This document shows, piece after piece, positions 35,359 through 44,402 of a DNA stretch of 64,000 nucleotides. Source of the DNA: UBA4742 sp002403895 (GTDB lineage: Bacteria > Actinomycetota > Acidimicrobiia > Acidimicrobiales > Acidimicrobilacustridaceae). The stretch's first letter is position 1. Each line of letters begins with the position of its first letter. A program made the position numbers and the translations under genes. The notes beneath the pieces were generated by a model. It ran no database searches. It worked only from the letters and a program-made list of their open reading frames with translations, and had not been told where the DNA came from. The stretch lies in assembly GCA_036823295.1 (NCBI GenBank), contig DAISGD010000012.1:3848-67847 (forward strand), written 5' to 3'.

Positions 35359-38300
35359 GGCTCGTCCCCCTCGCTCAGGGCGACGTAGTCGGCCAGTTCC
35401 GGCGTGTGGCGAACGCGCTCCCACTCCCGGTCTCGTTGGCTGGGGCACACCGCGTCGAAATCGCAGTACCGGCAGTTGTCGAACGAGCCGCGGTCGCTCT
35501 TGCCCGGCCGGCCCGGGAAGATCCCGCCCTCGATGCCCTCGACCATGACCTCGAGCGTCTCGTGGAGCCGATTCAGGACCTCGCCGGAGAGGTCATACCC
35601 GACGGTCCGGAAGCCACCTCTCTCCGAGATGAACCAGTACTGGCTCCGGACCGGGACCTCACCGAAGCGGCTCCTGGCGGCCAGGCCGTAGATGGGGAGT
35701 TGGAGCTTTGTCCCGCGCGACACGGGGTTCTGCTCGGCCAGGTCCTCATACGGGCGGGCGCTGCCGGTCTTGTAGTCGACCACCACGGCGCGGCCGTCGT
35801 CGGCCAGGTCCACCCGGTCAGCGAAACCCTTGAACGTGAGACGTCGGCCACGGGCGAGATCGATGGTCACCGGCTCGCCCCGGCCCGGACCGAAGGCCAG
35901 CTCGACCTGCTCAGGAACCACCCCGGCGCGGGATCGGTAGAGATCGTCGGCTACCAAGAAGGCCTGCAGGTCCCGCCGGATGGCGGCCCGGTCGAGCTCC
36001 CACAGCAGGGCCCGACCGGTGAGGCCTTGCTGCTCGTACTCGGCGAAGACCTGGTCGGTAATGGTGTCGAGGGTGGCGGCGTCGTCGGCCGACCACCGCT
36101 GGTCCGGTCGGATGCGCTGGGAACGCGGCCGGGCGACCTGGGTGCCGATGAACCGTTCGAGCACCTCGTGCACCAGGCTGCCGCGGTCCCGGGCGCTGAT
36201 GCGCTGGATGTCCTCGGGCCGTTCGGGGGCACTGAGGCGGAGCACCTTGCCCAGCAGGTAGCGCCTCGGGCAGGTGCCGTAGTCCTGCAGGCTCGTTGCC
36301 GACAGCGCCACGGTCTCGGTCGGCGAGGGCACCGTCACCCTGGCGACCCGACCGTCGAACCGGGAGAAGCCGCTACTCGCCCGCTGACGACGTGCGGTGA
36401 GGCCGAGCCCCAGAATTGGGTCGAGGTCCACCAGGATGTGGCCGTCCAACCGGCCGACGTGCTCGCCCCACACGAGGAGGCTGCGGAGGTCGCGATCGTC
36501 GAGGGAAGCCGGCTCACCGCTCGAGCGGATGGCCGCGGTGAGCGAGGGCACCATGCGGTAGCCGGGCACGGTGCCGAGGGTGGGCAGATCGCGGCTGAAC
36601 AGTCGGCGCCCGCTGCCCTCGATGGCGCCCAGCGACGCCAGGAGCCACGGCGAGGGTCGCTGCTCGCGTCCCCGCCGCTGGTCGCCCCGAGCGAACGACA
36701 GCACCCGTTGGGGAGCGGCGGCCAGCGCGGCCAGGTAATCGCGGTGCGCGTCGGCCGCCCGGGCGCCGCGCAGCGGGAGCTCGTCACCGGCGGCGATCCG
36801 CTCGGCGTCCGGCAGCAGCGCGTCGTCGCGGGGACGAGCGGGGAACACTCCTTCGATCATGCCCAGCACGTACACCACGTCGAGGTCGAGGCCGACCACG
36901 GCGTCGATCCGGCCGACCAGGACTCCCTCGCCGAAGCGGGAGGTTCGCGGTGCCGGGGCGTCGAGCTCAGCCACAAGGGCTCGGCGGAACGTGGCCGGGT
37001 CGGGGTCGGGATCGAGCTCATCGAGGGCGGCCAGGCCGTTCAGCGCATTCTGGATCTCGATGAGGGCCTGTTCCTCGTCGGCCCGCCAGTCGTGATGGTC
37101 GCCCAGGTGCTCACGCAGGAAGCGGTCGGCCCAGCGGGCCCATCCGCTCCACGTGTCGGGGGCCGACTCCGGGGCCAGGAGGTCGGCGAGGTGAGCCACG
37201 AACTCGGCCAAGGCCTGCGTTTGGGTCAGGTCCCGCTCGGCCCGGCGTCGGCGCCACTCGGGCTCTTCGTCCCCGCCGGCAGATTCGTAGGAGGCCAGCG
37301 TCGTCTCGAGCGCGGCGGCGTAGGCGGTCAGGTGGGTTGACCAGGTCTCTAGACCGGCGGTCACCCCCGCCTGACGGGAGATGAGGTCCCACGCCGTGGC
37401 CGGAACCGGCACCCCACCCGAGCGGATCGGCGCCCCGGACAGCCAGGCCAGCACATCTTCGCGCCGCCACCCGTGGTCGGGCAGGGCCAGCGCGCCGAGC
37501 AGGGTGCGTCCCACCATCGTGGCCGACAGGGGACGGACCCCGGCGCCGTTGTTGGGAATGCCCGATTGCTCGAGAGCCTCGTGCGCCAGGCGGGGGTACG
37601 GGTCGGCTCCGCCATGCACGATCGCCATCCGCTCAAGGGGGACCCCGTCGAGGTGGCGCTGCATCAGGTCACGCAGGGCGACCAGCACCTCGGCATCGGC
37701 GCTCGGTGCGTTGACGACCTGGGTGCCTTGGGCGACGCCACCGTGAGGGAACGCCGCGGACGAACCGGGAATGAACCGCTCACCAAGCTGACGGGCCGAC
37801 TCGTCAGCGTGGGGATCGCCGGTGATGCCGAGGAAGATGACGGCGGGGGCCGCGGCGCCGAGGGCGGCCACGAACCGCTGCTCGATTGGGCTCAGGGGCC
37901 CCGGCAGGTAGACCACGACCCGGCCCAGCTCCGCCAAGCGGTCCGGGTCGGCGTCGATCATGCCGAGCGCGGTCTCGATCAGATCGTGCTCGTCGTACCA
38001 GTTGGTGAGGCGCCGCTGGATCTCGGCGGTCAGCGCCGTCACCTGGGCGGCCCGGTCGCTCCCGGCGGCCAGCCGGGCGCGGGTGGCTGGACCCACGCCG
38101 CGGAGATCCCGCACGACGGCGGCCATGGCCCGCTCGGTGGCGGGGTGGGTGCGCACCGGCCCGAAGAGACCGACGGTGGCGTTGGCCAAGGTGGCCCGGA
38201 TGGCGGCGTGGACCACGGCGTTGGTGGCCGGGAGCCGGTGAGCCTGAGCCAGGAGGGGGCCTCCCAACTGGTCGGCCAACCGCCCGATGGTGTGGAAGCG

Positions 38301-38507
38301 AACGTTGGCCACCCCCACCCGGCCCTCTGTCGCGGGGCCGAGATCACCCGACGCCAACAGGCGCCGGGTGGCCAGACCGACGCTGCTGCGCGGCACCACC
38401 ACGGTCACCGGAGCGAGTGGATCACCGACCTGGGCGTCGGCCACCTCTTCGCGCAAAGCCACGGCGGCTTCTCGGCCGAACCGAACGACGCGCACCGAGA
38501 GAGCCAC
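35355..38507 (-). CDS. AddB-like PD-(D/E)XK nuclease subunit with Fe-S cluster
   Basis: A 1050-residue partner of the AddA-like protein. The N-terminal and central parts resemble the inactivated helicase of AddB: VTVVVPRSSVGLATRRLL stands where a Walker A would be, and no GKT is seen. The C-terminal nuclease has VVDYKTGSARPYED and LQLPIYGLA. Four cysteines arranged as AddB iron-sulphur ligands are present: Cys746 (YGTCPRRY) and Cys1012-x2-Cys1015-x5-Cys1021. GTG 38507 or GTG 38495 is the likely start; upstream codons are translation of unrelated sequence. It is first of the AddB-AddA-SbcD-SbcC block. Confidence 0.88.
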   Translation of the reverse strand: MALSVRVVRFGREAAVALREEVADAQVGDPLAPVTVVVPRSSVGLATRRLLASGDLGPATEGRVGVANVRFHTIGRLADQLGGPLLAQAHRLPATNAVVHAAIRATLANATVGLFGPVRTHPATERAMAAVVRDLRGVGPATRARLAAGSDRAAQVTALTAEIQRRLTNWYDEHDLIETALGMIDADPDRLAELGRVVVYLPGPLSPIEQRFVAALGAAAPAVIFLGITGDPHADESARQLGERFIPGSSAAFPHGGVAQGTQVVNAPSADAEVLVALRDLMQRHLDGVPLERMAIVHGGADPYPRLAHEALEQSGIPNNGAGVRPLSATMVGRTLLGALALPDHGWRREDVLAWLSGAPIRSGGVPVPATAWDLISRQAGVTAGLETWSTHLTAYAAALETTLASYESAGGDEEPEWRRRRAERDLTQTQALAEFVAHLADLLAPESAPDTWSGWARWADRFLREHLGDHHDWRADEEQALIEIQNALNGLAALDELDPDPDPATFRRALVAELDAPAPRTSRFGEGVLVGRIDAVVGLDLDVVYVLGMIEGVFPARPRDDALLPDAERIAAGDELPLRGARAADAHRDYLAALAAAPQRVLSFARGDQRRGREQRPSPWLLASLGAIEGSGRRLFSRDLPTLGTVPGYRMVPSLTAAIRSSGEPASLDDRDLRSLLVWGEHVGRLDGHILVDLDPILGLGLTARRQRASSGFSRFDGRVARVTVPSPTETVALSATSLQDYGTCPRRYLLGKVLRLSAPERPEDIQRISARDRGSLVHEVLERFIGTQVARPRSQRIRPDQRWSADDAATLDTITDQVFAEYEQQGLTGRALLWELDRAAIRRDLQAFLVADDLYRSRAGVVPEQVELAFGPGRGEPVTIDLARGRRLTFKGFADRVDLADDGRAVVVDYKTGSARPYEDLAEQNPVSRGTKLQLPIYGLAARSRFGEVPVRSQYWFISERGGFRTVGYDLSGEVLNRLHETLEVMVEGIEGGIFPGRPGKSDRGSFDNCRYCDFDAVCPSQRDREWERVRHTPELADYVALSEGDEP

Positions 38508-38562
38508 CGCCGCATCGTAGGTGGGGGGTGTGACAGCCTCCGACGCCGTCAGGCGAAATCGG

Positions 38563-39798
38563 CTACACCGCGAGCGCCGTGAGTGCCCGCTCGACGCGGG
38601 GCCACAGGGCGCGGGCCCAGCTGGTCTGGGCGTCTGGCTCGGCATCGGCGAGCTCATCAGCCTCGTCCCACAGCTCGGCCTCGATCGGGGCCAGCACCGC
38701 ACGGATCTCGCGCAGGGTCTCTGTCCCGCTCCCGTCGGCCACCCGGGCCTGTTCGACCCGGTCCCGCAGGGTGCGGAAGCGTTCCCACGTCGCCGGAGAG
38801 GCCAGCTCGGGGGCGATCCCGTCGATGCCGAAGGTGGGGACGAACAGGCTGCTGCAGGGATTGCCCGGCGCCACCCAGCCCCGCAATGCCTCACTCGGGT
38901 CACGAGGGAGCCACGTGATCATCGACGAGGTGGTGGCCTGCACACCGGTCAGGTGCATGCACAGGGACACCCCCGTGCCCAGCCGGTCGATGACGGCGGG
39001 CGGCAGACCGTCCACCTCGCCGGCCAACGCCCCCGGTGCCCCCCACGATCGCGTCCCGTGGTGGCGCAAGACCGCCGCCAGCTCACGGGGCCCGAACGCC
39101 GCATCGGCCGCGGCCCGGGCCGCGGGGGTGGTCACCGCCAGGCGCTTGTCGGCGTGAGCGGTGGGGCTGGACGGACGACGCCATCGATCGAAGTCGCCCG
39201 CCGCGGCGACGTCAGCTGAGGCCCGCTTCCAGTCGCGCGACAGCGAGATCCGGTTGGACAGGGCCACGCCCCGGTCGCCAACGCGCACCGGTCGGGCGGC
39301 CCACGACCGGGCACTGGTCTCCAACACCCACGCCTCGGTGGGGTCGGCCACCAGGAACGAAGAGAAGTACGCCTTGCCCTCCCCGTCGGGCGTTCCCTGC
39401 TCGCCGAGGCCGCCCTGGCCGAACTCGTCGATCAGCGCCGCGATCACGTCGAGTGCCTGCTCGGCGGTCTCGCCCCGTTCCAAGCCAAGGCGCACCAGGT
39501 CCATGCCGGTGAAGGCCTCGGGCTGGCGCGAGGGGTCGTCCACCGTCCACAGCTGTTCGTTCCCGACGGCGACGCGGTGGGCATTGACGCCGTGCTCGAA
39601 CCCCCACAGCCACGTAGGGCGGGCCCCGAGCAGGGCCGGAGCGCCGGGGTCGGACAGCGACAGGTACTGGGTGGCCAACACCCCGCCAGCTGGGCGTGGG
39701 GCGATCGCCTCGATGATCTGTCTCTCACCAGGCGGCCGGTCGGAGTTCTTGGCGAACAGCGTCCCGTCGGGTCGCAGCGCGCACAGACAGTCACACAT
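38563..39798 (-). CDS. Secernin/C69-like N-terminal-nucleophile peptidase family protein
   Basis: A 411-residue protein of the Ntn-hydrolase group that includes secernins and C69 dipeptidases. The N-terminus MCDCLCAL places a Cys right after the initiator Met, the nucleophile position after Met removal. FAKNSDRPPGE is the family's conserved KNSDR motif. The segment WGFEHGVNAHRVAVGNE and LVRLGLERGETAEQALDVI are also typical of secernins. It may hydrolyse a peptide or amide bond in the cytoplasm; substrate unknown. ATG 39798 was chosen because of the Met-Cys start. Divergent from the VOC gene by 75 bases. Confidence 0.85.
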   Translation of the reverse strand: MCDCLCALRPDGTLFAKNSDRPPGERQIIEAIAPRPAGGVLATQYLSLSDPGAPALLGARPTWLWGFEHGVNAHRVAVGNEQLWTVDDPSRQPEAFTGMDLVRLGLERGETAEQALDVIAALIDEFGQGGLGEQGTPDGEGKAYFSSFLVADPTEAWVLETSARSWAARPVRVGDRGVALSNRISLSRDWKRASADVAAAGDFDRWRRPSSPTAHADKRLAVTTPAARAAADAAFGPRELAAVLRHHGTRSWGAPGALAGEVDGLPPAVIDRLGTGVSLCMHLTGVQATTSSMITWLPRDPSEALRGWVAPGNPCSSLFVPTFGIDGIAPELASPATWERFRTLRDRVEQARVADGSGTETLREIRAVLAPIEAELWDEADELADAEPDAQTSWARALWPRVERALTALAV

Positions 39799-39873
39799 CG
39801 AGCCGAACGCTACCGGCACCCACGGGCGCGGTTCGTCGCACCTAGGCTTCGTGAACTGAAGGAGGACGGTGCC

Positions 39874-40347
39874 ATGTTGCTCGACGGCTTCAATCACGTC
39901 GCCACACTCACCAACGACGCCAAGCGGCTCCACGCGTTCTACGAGGAGGTGTTCGAGGCCGTCATCGTGCGCGATGGACCCGAAGTCCCCGAGGACGCCA
40001 CGGTCCGCCTGTCGGTGATCATGATCGGGCCCCATTCCGAGCTCAACGTGTTCGAGATCGACGGCAACCATGAGGCGGACCGTCAGACGCCGAGCTTCGG
40101 TCGGGGAAGACTGGACCATCTCGCCGTGCAGGCGGCGTCGCTCGACGCGTTCGAGACCATTCGCGAACGGTTGATGGCGAGAGGCGCGACCGACGACTTC
40201 GTCACCAACTTCGGCCCCATCCTCAGTGTGTTCTTCCGCGATCCGGATGGACTCGAGTGCGAGGTGTGCGTGGCGAACCCCGACGCGCAGCTCGGCGAGT
40301 TTCACCCACCGGGCACGCGGGCGGCGCGCTATCCAGCCGCCGTCTGA
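39874..40347 (+). CDS. VOC (glyoxalase/bleomycin resistance-like) family protein
   Basis: A 157-residue vicinal-oxygen-chelate protein with two beta-alpha-beta-beta-beta repeats. GFNHVATLTNDAKRLHAFYEEVF gives the first metal His; RLDHLAVQAASLDAFETI gives the second; FFRDPDGLECEV gives the glutamate position. All are present, so a metal-dependent enzyme is plausible, but the substrate cannot be told from sequence. AAGGAGG at 39859-39865 is an excellent ribosome site before ATG 39874. Confidence 0.85.
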   Translation: MLLDGFNHVATLTNDAKRLHAFYEEVFEAVIVRDGPEVPEDATVRLSVIMIGPHSELNVFEIDGNHEADRQTPSFGRGRLDHLAVQAASLDAFETIRERLMARGATDDFVTNFGPILSVFFRDPDGLECEVCVANPDAQLGEFHPPGTRAARYPAAV

Positions 40348-40377
40348 TCCCGGCGTGGCCCGAGTCGGCGTCGTCGG

Positions 40378-41217
40378 TCAGGCCGGCTCGGTGACGAAGT
40401 CGATGAGTTGCTCGACCGCGCCCACCAGGGGTGGCTCGAGGTCGGCGTAGCTGTCGATGGAGCCGAGCAGCTGCTTCCAGAAGGCGCGGGGGTCGGACAC
40501 GCCGATGCGGCGGCAGATCCCCTCTTTCCAGTTCTCCCCCTTGGGCACGTCGGGCCAGGCCCGCAGCCCGACCTTGGCCGGCTTCACTGCGGCCCAAATG
40601 TCGACGAAGGGGTGGCCGGTCACCAGCACGTCGGGATGGTCGACCTCGGCGGCCAGGCGGGATTCCTTGGAGTGATCGACCAGGTGATCGAGCAGCACGC
40701 CGAGGCGTCGACCGGGACGGGGCCCGAAGGTACGGACGATCTCGGCCAGGTGATCGGCCCCGTCGAGTGGTTCGACCACGACCCCCTCGATGCGCAGATC
40801 GTCCCCCCACACCCGCTCGACCAGTTCGGCATCGTGAGTCCCTTCCACCAGGATGCGGCTGGCGCGGGCGATGCGGGCCGGGGCGTTGGCCATCGCCACC
40901 GATCCCGAGGCGGTACGGCCGGCCGCCGGCGTGGCCGAGGTCGGCGCCACGAGGGTGACCTGTCGTCGCTCGACCATGAAGCCACCGTCGAGTAGACGGA
41001 CCTGGCGGTCCCGACCGTTGGCGTCGCGCAGCGTCACGATCCCTTTGCCGAGGGCCACCACTACCCCGCGTAGGCCGGTGCCGCGCTGTTCGACGGCGAG
41101 GCCGGGGACAGCCGGGACCTTGGGATACACGGGTCGGGCCCGCCCGCCATCGAGGTCAATAGGGCCCGACAGGATCCCCTTGCCATTGAAGCCAGGTTCG
41201 GGTTGGTCGTCAGCCAT
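40378..41217 (-). CDS. DUF3097 family protein
   Basis: A 279-residue actinobacterial protein of unknown biochemical role. Features matching DUF3097 are an N-terminal small beta domain (VEQRGTGLRGVVVALGKGIVTLRD) and a C-terminal TOPRIM-like domain. The latter shows ILVEGTHDAELVERVWGDDLR, VVVEPLDGADHL, GVLLDHLVDHSKES and TGHPFVDIWAAVKP. The EGxxD and DxLxD pattern suggests metal-dependent nucleic-acid chemistry; that is inference from TOPRIM folds. ATG 41217 chosen; the longer frame lacks homology. It converges on the VOC gene. Confidence 0.85.
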   Translation of the reverse strand: MADDQPEPGFNGKGILSGPIDLDGGRARPVYPKVPAVPGLAVEQRGTGLRGVVVALGKGIVTLRDANGRDRQVRLLDGGFMVERRQVTLVAPTSATPAAGRTASGSVAMANAPARIARASRILVEGTHDAELVERVWGDDLRIEGVVVEPLDGADHLAEIVRTFGPRPGRRLGVLLDHLVDHSKESRLAAEVDHPDVLVTGHPFVDIWAAVKPAKVGLRAWPDVPKGENWKEGICRRIGVSDPRAFWKQLLGSIDSYADLEPPLVGAVEQLIDFVTEPA

Positions 41218-41416
41218 GGGCCAGCGATGGTATCGACGGACCCCTGCCCGGCCGGGGATGCGGAGCGAGGCCTCGCGCCAGGCGCACGTGCGAACTTTGT
41301 GCATTGATCGACGTGACAGGTGCATCAGCGCGTCGAAGGGGTAGCTATCCAGGCGCGGTTCTGAGACGGTGATAGATGAGTGCTCGATGGTTCCGTCGGT
41401 CTGAAGGAGACACGTT

Positions 41417-41629
41417 ATGGCAGAGAGCGTCTACAAGGTCATCCAGCTCGTCGGCACCAGCAGTGAGAGCTGGGAGAAGGCGGCGGCTGCAGCTGTGTCC
41501 AAGGCGTCTTCGAGCCTCCGGGATCTCCGCGTCGCCGAGGTCGCGGAACTCGACGTGGTCCTCGACGACGAAGGCGGCGTGTCCGCCTACCGCGCCAAGC
41601 TGAACGTCTCGTTCAAGTACGAGGACTAG
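41417..41629 (+). CDS. Dodecin
   Basis: A 70-residue flavin-binding protein that forms a hollow dodecamer and buffers riboflavin or FMN. VYKVIQLVGTSSESWEKAAAAAV is the family start, and LDVVLDDEGGVSAYRAKLNVSFKYED the C-terminal sheet. Position 38-39 region (LRDLRVAEVAE) takes the place of the flavin-stacking Trp of archaeal dodecins. GAAGGAGA at 41403-41410 is a strong ribosome site. It converges on the acylphosphatase gene. Confidence 0.95.
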   Translation: MAESVYKVIQLVGTSSESWEKAAAAAVSKASSSLRDLRVAEVAELDVVLDDEGGVSAYRAKLNVSFKYED

Positions 41630-41659
41630 GTCCAGCTTGCAGGGAGAGATGGCCCCGGT

Positions 41660-41926
41660 CTAGTTGAAGCCGAGCTCGCCGGCGGGGGGTTCGTCGATGA
41701 CCTCGACCCCGGTGACCCTGGCCCCGGGAGGACCGTGGCGGCACCAGGCCACCACGCGATCAATGGCATCAGCGGGGCCCTCGAAGCAGGCTTCGACGCG
41801 CCCATCGGGCAGGTTGCGCACCCAACCGGCGACGCCCTCGTCGCGTGCCACCCGGCGGCAGCTCTGACGAAAGAAGACGCCCTGCACGATCCCCGCGACC
41901 AGAACCCGACGCCGGACCATCCCCAT
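41660..41926 (-). CDS. acyP: Acylphosphatase
   Basis: An 88-residue enzyme that hydrolyses acyl phosphates such as carbamoyl phosphate or acetyl phosphate. The phosphate-binding loop GIVQGVFFRQ holds the catalytic Arg, and GWVRNLPDGRVEACFEG holds the catalytic Asn. ATG 41926 or 41920 fits the usual length. Small stand-alone gene at the end of the ABC transporter block, 40 bases after the ATPase gene on the same strand. Confidence 0.93.
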   Translation of the reverse strand: MGMVRRRVLVAGIVQGVFFRQSCRRVARDEGVAGWVRNLPDGRVEACFEGPADAIDRVVAWCRHGPPGARVTGVEVIDEPPAGELGFN

Positions 41927-41966
41927 GATGCTAGCGACGAGGAACGCCCGCGACGTGGGCCGAAGA

Positions 41967-42776
41967 TCAGCCGCCGACGAGGGAGCGGATCTTCTCCAGC
42001 GTGGCCGGCCCGTCGTAGGACTTCTCGCCATCGCGCAGGCCGACGCAGCGGGTCGCCTTGGGGGTCAGGTCCATCTGATGGGTCGACACCACGATGGCGG
42101 CGCCCTGTTCGGCCACGTCGGACAGCACCTCGACCAGAGTCTCCTGGCCGGGGGTGTCGAGACCGACGAACGGCTCGTCGACCAGCAGCAGGCTGAAGGG
42201 CCGGATCAACCCGAGGATGAGCGACGTCTTCTGCTTGAGGCCGCGGCTGAAGCGCGACGGCAGGTCATCCACCCGGTCGGTGAGGTTGAACATGTCGAGG
42301 AGATCGTCGGCGTACTCCTCCCAGTCCTTGGTGGCATGCATCCGGGCGATGTACTCGACGTGCTCCCACAGGCTGAGGTCGTCGTACAGCACGGGCGCAT
42401 CGGGCAGGTACGACGTTGCCCCCCGCGCCGGCAGCGTGCCGATCTTCTGGCCCAGCACCCACGCCGCGCCGTTGGTCGGCTCCACCAAACCGGCGGCCAG
42501 CCCCAGGAAGGTCGACTTCCCGGCGCCGTTGGGGCCCACCAGCATCACGAGTTCGCCCGGGTGCACCTCGAGGTCGAGGGCGCCCAGGCCCATGCCGTCG
42601 CCGTAGTCCTTCCCCAGGTTCGACGTCACCAGCGCGGCCCCCGCGGGAACCTCGGCATCGGCGATGGCCTGCGGCAGCTCGGGCTCGTCGGGCTCGTCGC
42701 CGTGGTCCACCTCGTCGTCGGCCGACAGGCCCGGGTTGGGCTGGTTCAAACCGCCGGACGGTTTCTTGGTGCTCAC
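41967..42776 (-). CDS. ABC transporter ATP-binding protein
   Basis: A 269-residue ABC ATPase. After an acidic N-terminal extension (about 45 residues) come Walker A VGPNGAGKSTF, Q-loop region SYLPDAPVLYDDLSLWEHV, a slightly changed signature SRFSRGLKQKTSL, Walker B LLLVDEPFVGLD and the switch His in VSTHQMD. The absence of a substrate-binding protein and the membrane partner upstream suggest an ABC-2-type exporter. GTG 42776 overlaps the stop of the partner (GTGA). Substrate unknown. Confidence 0.92.
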   Translation of the reverse strand: MSTKKPSGGLNQPNPGLSADDEVDHGDEPDEPELPQAIADAEVPAGAALVTSNLGKDYGDGMGLGALDLEVHPGELVMLVGPNGAGKSTFLGLAAGLVEPTNGAAWVLGQKIGTLPARGATSYLPDAPVLYDDLSLWEHVEYIARMHATKDWEEYADDLLDMFNLTDRVDDLPSRFSRGLKQKTSLILGLIRPFSLLLVDEPFVGLDTPGQETLVEVLSDVAEQGAAIVVSTHQMDLTPKATRCVGLRDGEKSYDGPATLEKIRSLVGG

Positions 42777-44338
42777 AGGTGACTCGGCTTTCGGTAGCGG
42801 AGCACCAGGCCGGCCCCGATGATCACGAAGAAGGGATAGAACACGGCGTTCGACACCTTGGCGCTGGTGGTTTGGATCATGTCGGCGTCACGCCCGGCAG
42901 CCAGCAGCGGCATCAGGGCCACCACCGCGATGGCGGGGGGAGCCACCAGTCTCGCCGCCAGCACCACCCCGAGCAGGTCGGGGCCCAAACCCATGATGCT
43001 CGAGATGTTGGGGGCCCCCAGGGACGTGCTGACGGCGGCGGCCATGGCACTCCCGCACGCCGCCACCAACACCATGGGCAGCGCCAGGCGAACCACCACG
43101 GTGGACGGCACCAGCAAGAGCGCCGACGCGGCGGCGATGGCGCACACGAACACCATGGTCACGATGGCCGCCGGCAGGTGCATGGTCAGGAGACGGCCGG
43201 GATCGTCGGGGTAGCTCTCCCACCGGGTGGGGTGGTCCACTTCCTGGGCGATGGGTTCGACCGCGTCGTAGCCGGCCAGGTACAGCGCCAGCCCGGCCAC
43301 GATGAACATGGCGGTGGACCCCCGCCACATGGCCCCCAGGGACAGACCGGCCACGACACCCAGCGCGGCCATCCGCAATAGCCGGGGGAGGGGGAAGCGC
43401 AGGTAGCTGTGCCAGTCACGGCGCCAGATCTGGGGGGTGCGTCCCCGGCGCTTGAGCCTGATCCAGGGTTTGCCCCGGGGCTTTTCCTGGGAAAGTTGGC
43501 GGCGCAGGAGCACGACGGTGCGGATGTCTTGCAGGGTGACCGCGAACCGTAACTGGGCCACCAAACCGGCGCGGCGGCGGGCCGCCTCGATCGAGAGGCT
43601 GCCGACGCTGAGCACGCCGGCCACCGCCACGGCCAGCGCCAGCACCACCGACACCAGGGCGATAGGGGTGACGCGGATGCTCCAGAAGGCGAGGCCCCCG
43701 AGCCAGGTCATGGGCGAGGTGCGCACCTTGGCCACCACATCCACCACCGACCAGGCCACGACGAGCAACGCCCCCAGGTTGGCCAGCCACCAGGCGATAC
43801 GGCGACCCGACACCACCATGGCCACCCCGGCCGAGGCCATGGCGGCGACGGAGAAGGTGAGGGCGGTGAAGATGATGGGGCCGAAGATGTCGCCCGGCAA
43901 CGAGCGTCCGGCCAGGGCACCGATCAGGCCGCCGATGACCAGACCGGCGAAGGCCATGAACCGGATTTGTTTGATGGCTGGGCCGCGCACCACGGCTTCG
44001 TGGGGAACCGGGGCCAGCAGTTCGTGCTGCACCACCGGCGCTTCGAGCGTGAGGGGCCCGCCCCGGCCACCGGAGCGCAGCCCGAAGGCCAGGCCCACGG
44101 CGATGAGCAGACCCACGGCGGCAGGGCCCTGGTCGGCGAGTTTGGTGAGGCTCTCGGGCGAGAGTTTGTCGTCGGGGAGCTTGCCGGCGGCCAGGATCAC
44201 GAAGATTCCGCCCAGCAGTGCGGTGATGTAGACGCGGTACAGCGCGTCGATCCAGTGGATGTTCTCCAGCCGATTGTGACGTCGAGCCCGGCGCAGGTCC
44301 TTGAGCGCGCCGATGTTGGCGTCAGTGTCGATCATCAT
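42773..44338 (-). CDS. Multi-spanning ABC transporter membrane subunit, unknown substrate
   Basis: A 521-residue membrane protein with about 12 hydrophobic helices and a basic cytoplasmic loop in the middle (QLSQEKPRGKPWIRLKRRGRTPQIWRR region, shown in part). It overlaps the ATPase gene by 4 bases and is therefore its likely permease. No named permease family is clear to me; it resembles other large two-component ABC-2-like exporters of actinobacteria in topology only. It is divergent from the ABC-F gene, with 64 bases between the two starts. Confidence 0.8.
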   Translation of the reverse strand: MMIDTDANIGALKDLRRARRHNRLENIHWIDALYRVYITALLGGIFVILAAGKLPDDKLSPESLTKLADQGPAAVGLLIAVGLAFGLRSGGRGGPLTLEAPVVQHELLAPVPHEAVVRGPAIKQIRFMAFAGLVIGGLIGALAGRSLPGDIFGPIIFTALTFSVAAMASAGVAMVVSGRRIAWWLANLGALLVVAWSVVDVVAKVRTSPMTWLGGLAFWSIRVTPIALVSVVLALAVAVAGVLSVGSLSIEAARRRAGLVAQLRFAVTLQDIRTVVLLRRQLSQEKPRGKPWIRLKRRGRTPQIWRRDWHSYLRFPLPRLLRMAALGVVAGLSLGAMWRGSTAMFIVAGLALYLAGYDAVEPIAQEVDHPTRWESYPDDPGRLLTMHLPAAIVTMVFVCAIAAASALLLVPSTVVVRLALPMVLVAACGSAMAAAVSTSLGAPNISSIMGLGPDLLGVVLAARLVAPPAIAVVALMPLLAAGRDADMIQTTSAKVSNAVFYPFFVIIGAGLVLRYRKPSHL

Positions 44339-44402
44339 CGGCTGAGGAATCTACTGGTCCCCCCCGTGTCAACGACAGCCGACGACCGCGTACCCTGCGG
44401 CG

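Noticed and set aside
33109..35388. 759-residue open frame on the plus strand opposite the AddA-like gene
   Set aside because: AddA motifs occupy the minus strand in order; the plus frame is low in motif content and Gly/Val/His-rich.
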